DNA from: Vreelandella populi
Lineage (GTDB): Bacteria; Pseudomonadota; Gammaproteobacteria; Pseudomonadales; Halomonadaceae
DNA length: 64,000 nt
NCBI RefSeq assembly: GCF_003989825.1
Contig: NZ_RZHE01000015.1
Coordinates: 186,001 to 250,000 of the forward strand
Direction: 5' to 3'
Position 1 is the first letter of the stretch. Every line of letters begins with the position of its first letter. A model generated the notes under the pieces. That model saw only the letters and a list, made by a program, of their open reading frames with translations, ran no database searches and had not been told where the DNA came from. Shown in pieces: positions 27,330 through 38,305 of this stretch. The translations under genes were made by a program, and so were the position numbers.

Positions 27330-27453
27330 AACCACTCCTGCATATCGTCAGTATGACGTTGAGGGCGGTAACCTCTGCCCCGACGCTGGCTGTATTTACC
27401 AGCCCAGCATCGAGGCAGACAGTTACCGAGAGATAGCGTCGGTAGAAATAGTC

Positions 27454-28965
27454 CTACACAGCGGCGCTCTGAGATGACGGCGCACTGACCGGAGCACGCT
27501 TTTTACGCCCGAGCTCTTCGGAAATAGCGTTCAGGAAGGCATTGGCCGAAGCCTCATGCGGCTTGGTAGCAAGGCTTATACCCACAAAGAGGAACGTGGA
27601 GACAAAGATACCCCATATACCGGCAGGTAAACCCAGCAGGGAGTTACCCGTGGCATACATCCCCAGCACGAACACGCTGGTACCCACGACGCTTGCCAGC
27701 GCACCTGCAGCAGTGCCGCGCTTCCAGTAGAAAGCTCCGATAATGGCAGGCACCATGGCGACCAGGCCTGACGAGGTCGCCACCGAAAGCACTGCAATCA
27801 GATCCAGCTGCAATTCGGCAAACCCAAGCGCCATCAGGGCAATAACCGGAATCACGATTTTACCCATCAGCAGCTGGCGCTTTTCATTCACGCCAGGCTT
27901 GACGTTGGCATACACGTCACGCGACAGCATGGAGGCCAGGGTCAGCATGATGGAATCAATGGTGGAGACGGCGGCTGCCATGATGCCGATCATGACAATG
28001 ACACCCAGCACCGGTGGGATGAAGTCAGACGCCAGCAGCGTAGGCGTTGCCAGATCCGCTCGCGCCAGATCCGGGAACGCGGCCAGCGCTGAGAAGCCCC
28101 ACAGTACTGATACCAGCGTATAGATCAGGCCGAATATCAGAAAACCAATCAGCATCTGGCGCATCGCGCGCAGCGAAGATGGCATGAACAGGCGCTGGCT
28201 CACCTGTGGATTGGAGAGGCTGAAAAAGAACCAGGGAATGCTTAGCCCAAGGAAGGTCACCAGACTGAAAATGCCGGAACCCGGAACGCTCAGTGATGCC
28301 GGATGCTCGGCTTCAAGCGTGCCGAATAATCCGCTGAAGCCGCCCAAGCCCTGGATTACCAGAAAGGCTACTAGCGTAGAGGCAACAATCATCATCAGCG
28401 CCTGTAGCGAGTCGGTCCACATGACCGAACGGATACCGGCAATATAGGAGAAGAAAATGGCAATGATTGTGGCGATCACAATACCCGTGGTAAAGGTAAT
28501 CGCACCATCTGTCATCCCTTGCAGCAGGTAGCCCACGCCAGCCAACTGAACGGCAGAGTAAGGAATTAGAAATATACAACTGGCAAGCGAGACAGCCATA
28601 GCTACATGCTTGTTGTTATAGCGATGACCCAGCATCTCACTAGGCGTTACAAACCCGAACTTCTTGCCAACGGCCCAGAAGCGGGGGCCGAAAATGGCCA
28701 CCAGCGAAACACCGGCAAAGTAGATAATTTCAAAGCCCAGTGCGCCTACACCACCGGCATAGGTAAGCCCGGCCAGGCCGACCATCATAAAGGCGCTATA
28801 GGTAGTTGCACTGTAGCTTAAGGCCGAGACAAACCCGTTCATTTGCCGGTTACCCAGAAAGTAACCCGACATGCTTTCTGCCGCGCCCTGGCGTGAGAGA
28901 ACGGCAATCCCGGTCGCGATCAGTAGATAGATGGCGATCGACCACCAGATCATTGACTCAGTCAT
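27454..28965 (-). CDS. Sodium:solute symporter (SSS family), probable pyridine-acid permease
   Basis: A 503-aa protein with about thirteen membrane helices. The SSS family region SYSATTYSAFMMVGLAG lies near residue 50, IPWFFFSLSNPQVSQRLF near residue 240, and the sodium-site helix IMAAAVSTIDSIMLTLASML near residue 322. ATG 28965 is preferred since GAGGAG lies 7 nt upstream; another ATG two codons earlier sits too close to that site. It overlaps the 62-aa membrane gene and lies between nicB-like and nicX genes. Uptake of nicotinate or 6-hydroxynicotinate is inferred from location; SSS members also carry proline, pantothenate and acetate. Confidence 0.88.
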   Translation of the reverse strand: MTESMIWWSIAIYLLIATGIAVLSRQGAAESMSGYFLGNRQMNGFVSALSYSATTYSAFMMVGLAGLTYAGGVGALGFEIIYFAGVSLVAIFGPRFWAVGKKFGFVTPSEMLGHRYNNKHVAMAVSLASCIFLIPYSAVQLAGVGYLLQGMTDGAITFTTGIVIATIIAIFFSYIAGIRSVMWTDSLQALMMIVASTLVAFLVIQGLGGFSGLFGTLEAEHPASLSVPGSGIFSLVTFLGLSIPWFFFSLSNPQVSQRLFMPSSLRAMRQMLIGFLIFGLIYTLVSVLWGFSALAAFPDLARADLATPTLLASDFIPPVLGVIVMIGIMAAAVSTIDSIMLTLASMLSRDVYANVKPGVNEKRQLLMGKIVIPVIALMALGFAELQLDLIAVLSVATSSGLVAMVPAIIGAFYWKRGTAAGALASVVGTSVFVLGMYATGNSLLGLPAGIWGIFVSTFLFVGISLATKPHEASANAFLNAISEELGRKKRAPVSAPSSQSAAV

Positions 28966-29146
28966 TGCCATGCTCCTCGAAGTCTTTGGTGATGAAGATA
29001 TTCAGTGCGATGACGGCAACCCCCGCACAGGTCCAGAACAGAAAACTGCCGTACCAGGCCGCGACATTCGTTAGTAGGGTGTAAGGCACAAGACAGCTCA
29101 AAAGAACCACTATCCAGACTGCCCATATCCACTTGCTGCGTTTCAT
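28958..29146 (-). CDS. Small two-helix membrane protein paired with the SSS symporter
   Basis: A 62-aa protein with two hydrophobic helices (about residues 7-25 and 32-52) joined by a short loop, and a charged tail. Its start has GAGGTGG 5 nt upstream, and its stop overlaps the symporter start region, so the two are translationally coupled. Small two-helix partners are found beside several SSS permeases (for example YhdT beside PanF); this one may be an equivalent accessory subunit. I do not recognise the exact family. Confidence 0.75.
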   Translation of the reverse strand: MKRSKWIWAVWIVVLLSCLVPYTLLTNVAAWYGSFLFWTCAGVAVIALNIFITKDFEEHGND

Positions 29147-29167
29147 GATCCACCTCGTTTTGTATTG

Positions 29168-32100
29168 TCAGAGAGAAGAGTGCGTATTGTTGTGATGAGG
29201 CTGGCGTATTGCGGCAACGCGTTGTTCAAGTTGTTGCCAGGGAGGCGCGTCGGGCGCGAAGCGTGCCCGTAGATAGGTTGCCAGGGTAGCGACTTGTGTA
29301 TCACTGAAGCTGTCGGCAAAACCGGGCATGTTACCTACACCAGGGACGGTGTCAGCATGCACACCGCCTAAAATCGATTGAATAACGTTATCGGGACGCT
29401 CGCTGTAAAGGTTGGTATTCAGCGCAAGCGACGTTCTGGCTCGGGTAAACGATGGCAAGCCGTTATCCAGATGGCAGGCGGCACAAGCACCTTCAAACAG
29501 GCGCTCGCCCTCCTCCATGCCACTGGGGCTCACCGCCGCTGCGGCCAAGCGTTGCTGGGCATCGACCTGCTGTGCCTCAGTGTCCCCTGACGGGGCCTCC
29601 ATCTGCTGCGCCACGTAATGGGCGATGGCGCGCACGTCATACTCTGGCAGCTCGCTCAATCCGGCAACGACAGGCGCCATTGGCCCTGAAGCCACGCCAT
29701 GCAGGGCCGATTCGCCGTGACGTAAATAGTCGTACAGCGAGCTTTCGCTCCAGCCAACGGGAGATTTTGAAAGCGTATTCAAGGCAGGCGCCTCCCAACC
29801 ATCGACGACGGCACCGGCAAAGTAGTACTTACCGTTCTTTTCCGCGCCCATCGCATTGCGCGGACTATGGCAGGCACTGCAATGCCCCAGTCCTTCGGCG
29901 AGATAAGCGCCGCGATTGTAGAGCTCACTTTGCGCAGGATCCGGCTGAAACGGTTTGGGGTCGTGATAAAGCGCATTCCAGGGCGCCATGAGCGCACGCA
30001 CACTGAAAGGGAACGATAGATCGTTTTGAGGCGCTGGCGCTGCTACGGCCGGCTGGGACATCAGGTAAGCATAGAGCGCCTGAAGGTCGGATTCGCTGGT
30101 CTTGGCAAACGCCGTATAGGGAAACGCCGGATACAGATGGCGACCATCGCGGCCAATACCGTGGCGCATCGCACGCTCGAAAGCGGCATAGGACCAGTTG
30201 CCAATGCCGGTCGCCTCGTCGGGCGTGATGTTGGTGCTGTAAAGCGTACCAAAGGGTGTCTCAAACGCGTGACCGCCGGTATTGACGGCACCGCCGCTTG
30301 CGGTGTGGCAAGCCGCGCAGTCGCCTGCCGCCGCTACGAGTCGCCCGCGCTCGATAGTTTCAGCGGAATAGAGATTGGCCGCTGGCCGCGAGACAGGCGC
30401 AATCGCCCCTTTCCAGGGCCAGGCCATGGCCGCGCTACCGGCAACCGTCATGAAGGCAGCGGCCGCCAGCCATTGGCGGCGCGGCGCTTTGCTTTTGCGA
30501 GGTAAAAACAGGCTATCACGGCCCTGGGATGCTTCCAGATCCTGCTCTTGCAGCGCCTGCCGTACACGATTGGCCGTAAAAGGCGGCTGACGAAAACGTA
30601 TGCCGGTGGCATCGAACAATGCATTGGCAATGACGGCAACACCCGGCGAAAATTCGGTATCCTCAAGGGGAACCGGCAACACGGAGGATGCTTCATTTGG
30701 CGTCACCACCTGCCTTTCAAGCGAAGACTGGCGCCTGGCCAAAGGCAACTCTTTTTTGGCTTCTAAACTGCCATCGCCCCACTCATCGAAAGCCGGCTCA
30801 CTTCCCAGTAATGGCCGCGCTTCGCCTAATACTCGCGCTTGAAGCGTGTGTTGCAAACGCGCTGTATCAACCTCGACGCCCGAATCCTGGCCCACGACCA
30901 GTCGCGTTAACTGCACGTTCCCCGTGATCCGGTTGACCTCGACATCGGCAATCCAGGCAGAGCGTACGCCACTTTCCAGACGCTGTTGACGGTCGGGTAG
31001 CTGTGCATAGGCCAAACCACGGCCCTGCAACACATCACTCGATGCTATACGAGAAGGGGTATTTACCTGCCAGTCAGCTCGCTTGGCAACCGATTCAATA
31101 ATCTCGCGACCACGTACGTCGTCAAGATAGTGCAGGCGTAACGCCAGCGGGTCCTGGCCGCGCGCATGAGCGACTTCATCAAGAAATGATTCACGGGCGA
31201 AGGTCTGTTGAATACCCAGCAGGGTATCGTTCAAAGGCTGCCCCGAGGGGCGCCCGGTATGCGCCGACAGATGCGCGTTTTGGAAGGTATACGGAGAATA
31301 CAGCGGCTTTTCAGTGTCCGTTAAAACACCCAGCACAAGGGCTCGCCCGCTCAAAAACAGCCCGACGGCTGCCACCTCGCCACTGGCATGCGCCTGCCGG
31401 TAGCGATAATGCTCGATGTGATCACCTTCCCCAAAGGCGGCACTTAACGACAGGCGTTGCGCTTGCCCGAGAGCCTTAACATCAACGCTGTACTGTGCAT
31501 CCAGCCATACAGCGACCGGATGACCCAGCGCACGTGCCATCAGGGCAGCATCCACAGCGGCATCGTCACCACAATGGCGGCCAAGGCCCGAGGCCACGCG
31601 CCGCTCTGCTCCCGTGTTGGTATAAAGCGCTATCTGATCCGCATCTAGTGCCGTCAGGGTACTCAAATCCTGGCGCAGCGCTTCCGGCGTTGTGGTTTGT
31701 GTCCAGATATCAAGACGGTCGTTTCGATACTCGGCAACCACCCAGCCTTCGGTTTCTCCCCAGCGCATGCGGCTGGGCCAGCCGTAGTCGCGCTCATATC
31801 TGTCAGCGTGGCCGCCCTCGACATCAGCTACGCCGGTTTTTTTATGTACCAGAGCCTTGTGATCTTCTTCGTTTACGCGTGCTTGCTGTGCTGGCGTCTC
31901 CGCAATTTGGTCGTGTGCCTGCCAGCTTAGAATCAAGTGCTTAGCGGCATCGCGGGCATTTTCAATACTGCTTGCCACGACCCCTACAAAATTCCCCTCA
32001 ACCACAGCTTTTGCGTCATATGGCAACGTTTTCAGCGCCGATGTATCAACGTGCGCCAGCCGGTCACACGTAAGATGTTCGCCGTTCCAGCGGTAGTGAG

Positions 32101-32191
32101 GCGGGCGTACTACAACACCGTAGCGCAGGTTCTCGAAGCCGGCGGGCAAGGCAGTTTGATAGGGCTTCACCGTGGAATGGCGCTCAGTCAT
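29168..32191 (-). CDS. nicB: NicB-like nicotinate dehydrogenase subunit: degenerate molybdenum domain plus three c-type hemes
   Basis: A 1008-aa protein. Residues 1 to about 555 align with the molybdenum-subunit domain of nicotinate dehydrogenase but begin in the middle of the a/b-hammerhead (GVVVRPPHYRW near residue 20), so about the first 200 residues of the family are absent. The GxGE catalytic-Glu motif that should precede VIANALFDATG is missing. A membrane helix follows at about residues 573-593, then three heme sites: CAACH near 622, CSACH near 770 and CAACH near 903. P. putida NicB carries an intact Mo domain and cytochromes in one chain. Start ATG 32191 has GGGAGG upstream and overlaps nicA by 8 bp. 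It probably carries electrons from NicA to the respiratory chain. Confidence 0.85.
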   Translation of the reverse strand: MTERHSTVKPYQTALPAGFENLRYGVVVRPPHYRWNGEHLTCDRLAHVDTSALKTLPYDAKAVVEGNFVGVVASSIENARDAAKHLILSWQAHDQIAETPAQQARVNEEDHKALVHKKTGVADVEGGHADRYERDYGWPSRMRWGETEGWVVAEYRNDRLDIWTQTTTPEALRQDLSTLTALDADQIALYTNTGAERRVASGLGRHCGDDAAVDAALMARALGHPVAVWLDAQYSVDVKALGQAQRLSLSAAFGEGDHIEHYRYRQAHASGEVAAVGLFLSGRALVLGVLTDTEKPLYSPYTFQNAHLSAHTGRPSGQPLNDTLLGIQQTFARESFLDEVAHARGQDPLALRLHYLDDVRGREIIESVAKRADWQVNTPSRIASSDVLQGRGLAYAQLPDRQQRLESGVRSAWIADVEVNRITGNVQLTRLVVGQDSGVEVDTARLQHTLQARVLGEARPLLGSEPAFDEWGDGSLEAKKELPLARRQSSLERQVVTPNEASSVLPVPLEDTEFSPGVAVIANALFDATGIRFRQPPFTANRVRQALQEQDLEASQGRDSLFLPRKSKAPRRQWLAAAAFMTVAGSAAMAWPWKGAIAPVSRPAANLYSAETIERGRLVAAAGDCAACHTASGGAVNTGGHAFETPFGTLYSTNITPDEATGIGNWSYAAFERAMRHGIGRDGRHLYPAFPYTAFAKTSESDLQALYAYLMSQPAVAAPAPQNDLSFPFSVRALMAPWNALYHDPKPFQPDPAQSELYNRGAYLAEGLGHCSACHSPRNAMGAEKNGKYYFAGAVVDGWEAPALNTLSKSPVGWSESSLYDYLRHGESALHGVASGPMAPVVAGLSELPEYDVRAIAHYVAQQMEAPSGDTEAQQVDAQQRLAAAAVSPSGMEEGERLFEGACAACHLDNGLPSFTRARTSLALNTNLYSERPDNVIQSILGGVHADTVPGVGNMPGFADSFSDTQVATLATYLRARFAPDAPPWQQLEQRVAAIRQPHHNNTHSSL

Positions 32192-32669
32192 CAACGCCTC
32201 CCAACGCCATCGCGTTGAGTGCGACAGCACGATGAGCGGCATCCAGGATTTCCAGGTGCGTGCCACAACGGCAAAGATGATGCTCCAGCGCCGCCCCAAT
32301 CTGTTCGGAAGAGGGAGTGGAGGTGTGGTTCAACAACGAACGGATGCTGATAATCATGCCATTCAGGCAATAGCCACACTGTGCTGCCTGCGCATCGATA
32401 AACGCTTGTTGAACAGGATCCAGGCGGCCCTTATCGGCCAGCCCGTCCAGTGTCGTGACTTCTCGTCCAACCACCGAGGCGACTGTCAGTACGCAGGCTC
32501 TGGCAGCCATGCCATCCACCAGCACACTGCACGCACCGCATTCGCCCAGCCCACAGCCATACTTCGGGCCGTTCAACGCCAGGTCGTTACGCAGTGCGTT
32601 GAGCAGAGGTGTTGTAGGCGGAATGGCCAGCTCAACATTCTGTCCATTCACTTTTAGCTTCAGCGTCAT
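32184..32669 (-). CDS. nicA: Nicotinate dehydrogenase small FeS subunit NicA
   Basis: A 161-aa two-[2Fe-2S] protein of the xanthine-dehydrogenase small-subunit type. The plant-type cluster ligands are in CGLGECGACSVLVDG near residue 40 and a further Cys near residue 60; the second cluster is in QCGYCLNGMI near residue 98 and LCRCGTH near residue 135. It passes electrons from the molybdenum site to the heme subunit during hydroxylation of nicotinate to 6-hydroxynicotinate. It is the first gene of the left nic arm. The ribosome site is weak. Confidence 0.92.
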   Translation of the reverse strand: MTLKLKVNGQNVELAIPPTTPLLNALRNDLALNGPKYGCGLGECGACSVLVDGMAARACVLTVASVVGREVTTLDGLADKGRLDPVQQAFIDAQAAQCGYCLNGMIISIRSLLNHTSTPSSEQIGAALEHHLCRCGTHLEILDAAHRAVALNAMALGGVDD

Positions 32670-32837
32670 AGGGAATTATCATCGTTATTGTTAAAGCAAG
32701 TATTTATTTAGAGAGCTCTTATTTATCGGCAGCGCTTACGTAATTGTTAATTATTTTTTTGACAATATTTTATCTATTGTGGCCATCCCCACCTTCAATG
32801 CACCTGCACGGTGCAAAGTGTTTTGACTCGCTTAAAA

Positions 32838-32853
32838 ATAGTGCACACACTAT
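32838..32853. promoter_or_regulatory. Inverted repeat, candidate MarR (NicR-like) operator on the nicA side
   Basis: Perfect 6-bp arms ATAGTG/CACTAT around CACA, 16 bp in all. The right part, CACACACTATAA, resembles the TACACATTATAA segment in front of the MarR gene itself (40458-40469). MarR proteins usually bind 16-20 bp palindromes of this kind. Confidence 0.4.
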
Positions 32854-33024
32854 AAATACGCGACTATAAAACATATACCACTCTCCTCTCCCATCTCGCA
32901 AGTTTTTTATAATGGCAACTTAAAAAAACATAAATATCCATATTAAATATATAGTTACAAGAATCTAATAGATGATGGAAATTATTTAAAGGTTTGAATT
33001 GATTTTTCCTTGACCAAAAAATAA

Positions 33025-33040
33025 ATGGCGTATACGTTGT
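33025..33040. promoter_or_regulatory. Candidate MarR (NicR-like) operator on the nicC side
   Basis: ATGGCGTATACGTTGT matches, over its first eleven bases with one change, ATGGCGTACACATT at 40452 in the divergent region of the MarR gene. It lies about 85 bp before the nicC start and contains the palindrome CGTATACG. Confidence 0.4.
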
Positions 33041-33047
33041 TTTATAG

Positions 33048-35122
<2,075 letters not shown>

Positions 35123-35135
35123 GAGGCCGATTGCC

Positions 35136-35897
35136 ATGACGCTTGAAACCAAGACCTATCGTATCGGCCAGATCGTGCCGAGCTCCAACATCACCATGGA
35201 GACGGAAATTCCCGCCATGCTCACCGCACGGCAGTTGATTCGCCCCGAACGCTTTACCTTTCACTCCAGCCGCATGCGCATGAAAACCGTGAGCAAAGAC
35301 GAGCTGGCCGCCATGGACGGGGAGTCCGACCGCTGCGCGCTGGAGCTTTCCGATGCCGCCGTGGACGTCATGGGGTACGCCTGCCTAGTGGCCATCATGT
35401 CGATGGGCCCTGGCTATCACCGTGAGTCGCAGAAGCGTCTGCGCCGCCGCACTGAAGAGAACGGCTGCGATACGCCGGTCGTCACCAGCGCCGGTGCACT
35501 CGTGGATGCTCTGCATGTCATGAAGGCCAAGCGTGTGGTCGTGGTAGCTCCCTACATGAAGCCGCTGACCGAGATGGTCGTGGACTATATCCGCCAGGAA
35601 GGGGTTGAGGTAGTCGACTATCGCGCCCTGGAAATTCCCAACAACCTTGACGTGGCGCGTCATGACCCGGCCAAGCTGCCCGAGATCGTGGCCAGTCTCG
35701 ACCTGAGCGATATCGATGCCATCGTGCTCTCGGCCTGCGTGCAGATGCCCTCACTTCCAGCCGTCGCCAAGGTCGAGGCGCTGACCGGCAAGCCGGTGGT
35801 GACCGCTGCCATCGCCACCACCTACGCCATGCTCAAGGCGCTGGACCTGGAGCCGGTGGTGCCCGGCGCGGGCGCCCTGCTCTCTGGCGCCTACTAG
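35136..35897 (+). CDS. nicE: Maleate cis-trans isomerase NicE
   Basis: A 253-aa Asp/Glu-racemase-superfamily isomerase. The two catalytic cysteines are in GYACLVAIMS near residue 84 and VLSACVQMP near residue 201. It interconverts maleate and fumarate, so the pathway enters the TCA cycle. ATG 35136 lies 13 bp after nicD with GAGAGG upstream; an earlier in-frame start would overlap nicD by 56 bp and was not chosen. In the pathway it acts after NicF. Confidence 0.93.
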   Translation: MTLETKTYRIGQIVPSSNITMETEIPAMLTARQLIRPERFTFHSSRMRMKTVSKDELAAMDGESDRCALELSDAAVDVMGYACLVAIMSMGPGYHRESQKRLRRRTEENGCDTPVVTSAGALVDALHVMKAKRVVVVAPYMKPLTEMVVDYIRQEGVEVVDYRALEIPNNLDVARHDPAKLPEIVASLDLSDIDAIVLSACVQMPSLPAVAKVEALTGKPVVTAAIATTYAMLKALDLEPVVPGAGALLSGAY

Positions 35898-35907
35898 GAG
35901 CTTACCC

Positions 35908-36591
35908 ATGGCAACCCCTGATGCGATTCAAGACAGCTCGCTTCAAAACGACTCGGGTCATGAAGAAAACTCAGCCCAGGAGAACTATCGGGGCGTCTGG
36001 GACGGGCGCATCGGTTTCGGGCGCAAGGCAGCACTTCTGGTGGTGGACTTCATGCAGGGCTACGTGCGTGAGGAGTCGCCGCTTTTCGCCCCCGGCGTCG
36101 TCGAGGCCGTGGCCAACATGCCGCCGCTTTTGGATGCCGCTCGGCAGAGTGGCACCCCGGTCATCCACACCAATATTCTCTACCATGCGCCGGATCAGGT
36201 CGATGGCGGCATCTGGGTGAAGAAGTCGCCGGTCATGCGCGCCATGGTAGCTGGCAACCCCTTCGCCGAGTTCTGCACTGAAGTGGTGCCGGATTCAACT
36301 GAGCCGGTTATCACCAAGCAGTACGCGAGCGCCTTCTTCGGCACTTCGCTTGCATCGATGCTGGTGGCCATGGGCGTCGATACGATCATCGTCACCGGCT
36401 GCTCGACCAGTGGCTGCATTCGTGCCACCGCCGTCGACGGCCTGCAGTACGGTTTCCGCGTGATGGTAGTGCGCGACTGTGTGGGCGACCGCCACCCTGA
36501 TCCGCACGAGGCGAACCTGTTCGACATCGACAGCAAGTACGGCGATGTCATCGACCGCCAGGCAGCGATCGATCATTTGCTGGGAGGCTGA
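35908..36591 (+). CDS. nicF: Maleamate amidohydrolase NicF (isochorismatase family)
   Basis: A 227-aa cysteine hydrolase. The Asp-Lys-Cys catalytic triad is visible in LLVVDFMQGY near residue 46, TKQYASAFFGT near residue 132 and VTGCSTSGCIRATA near residue 163. It deaminates maleamate to maleate and ammonia. The gene starts 10 bp after nicE and ends the nicCDEF unit, followed by a strong hairpin. The first 30 residues are polar and look like a disordered leader. Confidence 0.92.
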   Translation: MATPDAIQDSSLQNDSGHEENSAQENYRGVWDGRIGFGRKAALLVVDFMQGYVREESPLFAPGVVEAVANMPPLLDAARQSGTPVIHTNILYHAPDQVDGGIWVKKSPVMRAMVAGNPFAEFCTEVVPDSTEPVITKQYASAFFGTSLASMLVAMGVDTIIVTGCSTSGCIRATAVDGLQYGFRVMVVRDCVGDRHPDPHEANLFDIDSKYGDVIDRQAAIDHLLGG

Positions 36592-36602
36592 ACAGCACTT
36601 CT

Positions 36603-36625
36603 AAAAGGCCGCTTTGCGGCCTTTT
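36603..36625 (+). terminator. Terminator after nicF
   Basis: A 10-bp perfect stem (36603-36612 and 36616-36625) with a TTT loop; the right arm ends in TTTT. It lies 11 bp after the nicF stop and separates nicCDEF from the TTT transporter. Confidence 0.85.
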
Positions 36626-36752
36626 GGCTTCTTAACACTCACTGTTCATTAAAAGAGGAAGGAGTACTTCAACGCTCGCCAGCTCGCAAAACCAACAAAC
36701 CACAATAAAACGCTTTGCGTTGATCCCACTGACAACATAACAGGTAACTTAC

Positions 36753-37727
36753 ATGACACTTCGCCGTTTGATAATAGCGTCCGTTTTGGGCTTCACCCTG
36801 CCCCTGAGTTCCGGACTTCTAGCCGATGACTTTCCCGAGCGTGCGCTCACCCTCGTCGTTCCCTGGCCCGCTGGCGGCGCCTATGACCTGGCGGCCCGTT
36901 TAATGGCCGAGCATGCTGGCACGGCACTCTCTGTCCCCATCGTCGTTCAAAATGTGACGGGGGCGGCCGGGTCTACGGGCATTCGCCACGTAGCTGAGTC
37001 CGACCCAGATGGCTATACCCTAGGTATGATGGGTACCCATGCCATCGCCCAAAGCTACATGAACCCCAATGCCACGCCATTGGACGAACTTGAGGCGCTG
37101 GTATTCATCGGCCCCGAGCCAGCCGCGTTCGCGGTGGGCAGCGATACGGGCATCACGGATATTGCTGACTATCTGCAAACACTCCAGGAATCGCCCGGCG
37201 CAATTATCAACGGTAACGACTCGCCCGGCGGCTTCTCCTATATCGCAGCCAGCATGCTTGAGTCGCAGTTTGACGTTACACTGACGAAGATCCCCTATCA
37301 GGGTTACGCCCCCACCTTCTCGGCATTGCTTTCTGGCGAGGTCATGTCCGCCCTGCTGCCAATACCGTTATTAGCTGACCAGCACGCCTCGGGGCAGCTC
37401 CAGATACTGGGCGTGGCCTCAGATGCGCGCCACCCCTTTGCACCGGATGTTCCTACCTTCAAGGAGCAAGGTTATGACTTCACGGCGGAGGACTTCTTTA
37501 TGCTTTATCTGCCACAAGGCGTACCCAATGAGCGCCGCGACACGTTGGAGTCGGCTTTCTACACACTGCTTGAAGACGAAGCGTTTCAGTTGGCGGCAAG
37601 TGAGGTGGGCTTAGTGATAGCTCCGCAACCTAGGGAGGCAAGCTCAGATTACCTTACCCAGCGCGCCGATGAGGTCTACGAAATCCTTTCTTCCGCCAAT
37701 CTGGTGGATGACGCGCTGACGCGCTGA
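36753..37727 (+). CDS. TTT transporter substrate-binding protein (TctC family), nic-linked
   Basis: A 324-aa periplasmic protein with a signal peptide ending at about residue 25 (SSGLLA-DDF). TctC features follow: LTLVVPWPAGGAYDLAARL near residue 32, NVTGAAGSTGIRH near residue 67, IPYQGYAPTFSALLSGEV near residue 180 and LGVASDARHP. It supplies substrate to the TctB/TctA pair encoded next. Position inside the nic island suggests a pyridine carboxylate or a maleate/fumarate-type acid as ligand (inference). Confidence 0.9.
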   Translation: MTLRRLIIASVLGFTLPLSSGLLADDFPERALTLVVPWPAGGAYDLAARLMAEHAGTALSVPIVVQNVTGAAGSTGIRHVAESDPDGYTLGMMGTHAIAQSYMNPNATPLDELEALVFIGPEPAAFAVGSDTGITDIADYLQTLQESPGAIINGNDSPGGFSYIAASMLESQFDVTLTKIPYQGYAPTFSALLSGEVMSALLPIPLLADQHASGQLQILGVASDARHPFAPDVPTFKEQGYDFTAEDFFMLYLPQGVPNERRDTLESAFYTLLEDEAFQLAASEVGLVIAPQPREASSDYLTQRADEVYEILSSANLVDDALTR

Positions 37728-37758
37728 CGGCTCCTGCTCACGGCTTAGGAGAGACGCC

Positions 37759-38283
37759 ATGCGTTCGTTTAACGCTTTTCTTGATCGCGCCGTCGGGCGC
37801 GATCTTGCCTGTGGACTGCTTTTCAGTGGCATTGCCCTTGTCGGGTTCATCAACGTAAGTGGCAATACAATGCTGATGAACACGCTAGGCCGAGGCCCTG
37901 ATCCAGGTCCCGCACTGCTGCCGCTGACCGTTCTCAGCTTCATGTTGCTGGGAGGCAGCCTTCTACTTCTCAAGGGGCTGGCCGGTTGGGCACTGCACTC
38001 GCGCAGGACAGCCGAGCAGACGCCGCCCCAAAATAACGTTCCCTTTGGCCGTCACACGCACGCGGTGGCCCTGTTTGTTTCTCTTTTGGCGCTGCCGAGC
38101 GTGGTGACATCGCTTGGTTTCTTGCCAGCGACCTGGCTTTTCGCCACCCCTTGGCTCATCTGGCTGGAGTATCGTCGCTGCCATCGCCTGCGTCGTGCCT
38201 TACTGCTCGGCATCATGACCGCCGCATTGCTAAGCCTTGCGCTGTATCTGATCTTCATCACCCTACTGGGTGTCGCTCTATGA
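37759..38283 (+). CDS. TTT transporter small membrane subunit (TctB family), nic-linked
   Basis: A 174-aa protein with four hydrophobic segments (about residues 15-33, 52-75, 98-115 and 142-172) and a charged linker, as in TctB. The start has AGGAGAG 5 nt upstream. It lies 31 bp after tctC and 22 bp before tctA. Confidence 0.85.
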   Translation: MRSFNAFLDRAVGRDLACGLLFSGIALVGFINVSGNTMLMNTLGRGPDPGPALLPLTVLSFMLLGGSLLLLKGLAGWALHSRRTAEQTPPQNNVPFGRHTHAVALFVSLLALPSVVTSLGFLPATWLFATPWLIWLEYRRCHRLRRALLLGIMTAALLSLALYLIFITLLGVAL

Positions 38284-38305
38284 CGCCCGCGGTTAGGAGA
38301 CTCCC

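Noticed and set aside
29452-31944. Several + strand open frames opposite the nicB-like gene
   Set aside because: Arg/Pro/His-rich translations with no motifs; the - strand frame shows heme and molybdenum-domain signatures throughout.
29168-32191. Frameshift or assembly error as the cause of the short molybdenum domain
   Set aside because: The frame is continuous, overlaps nicA cleanly with a good ribosome site, and no missing N-terminal residues are found in other frames upstream, which is occupied by nicA. The absent catalytic motif is internal and not explained by a frameshift.
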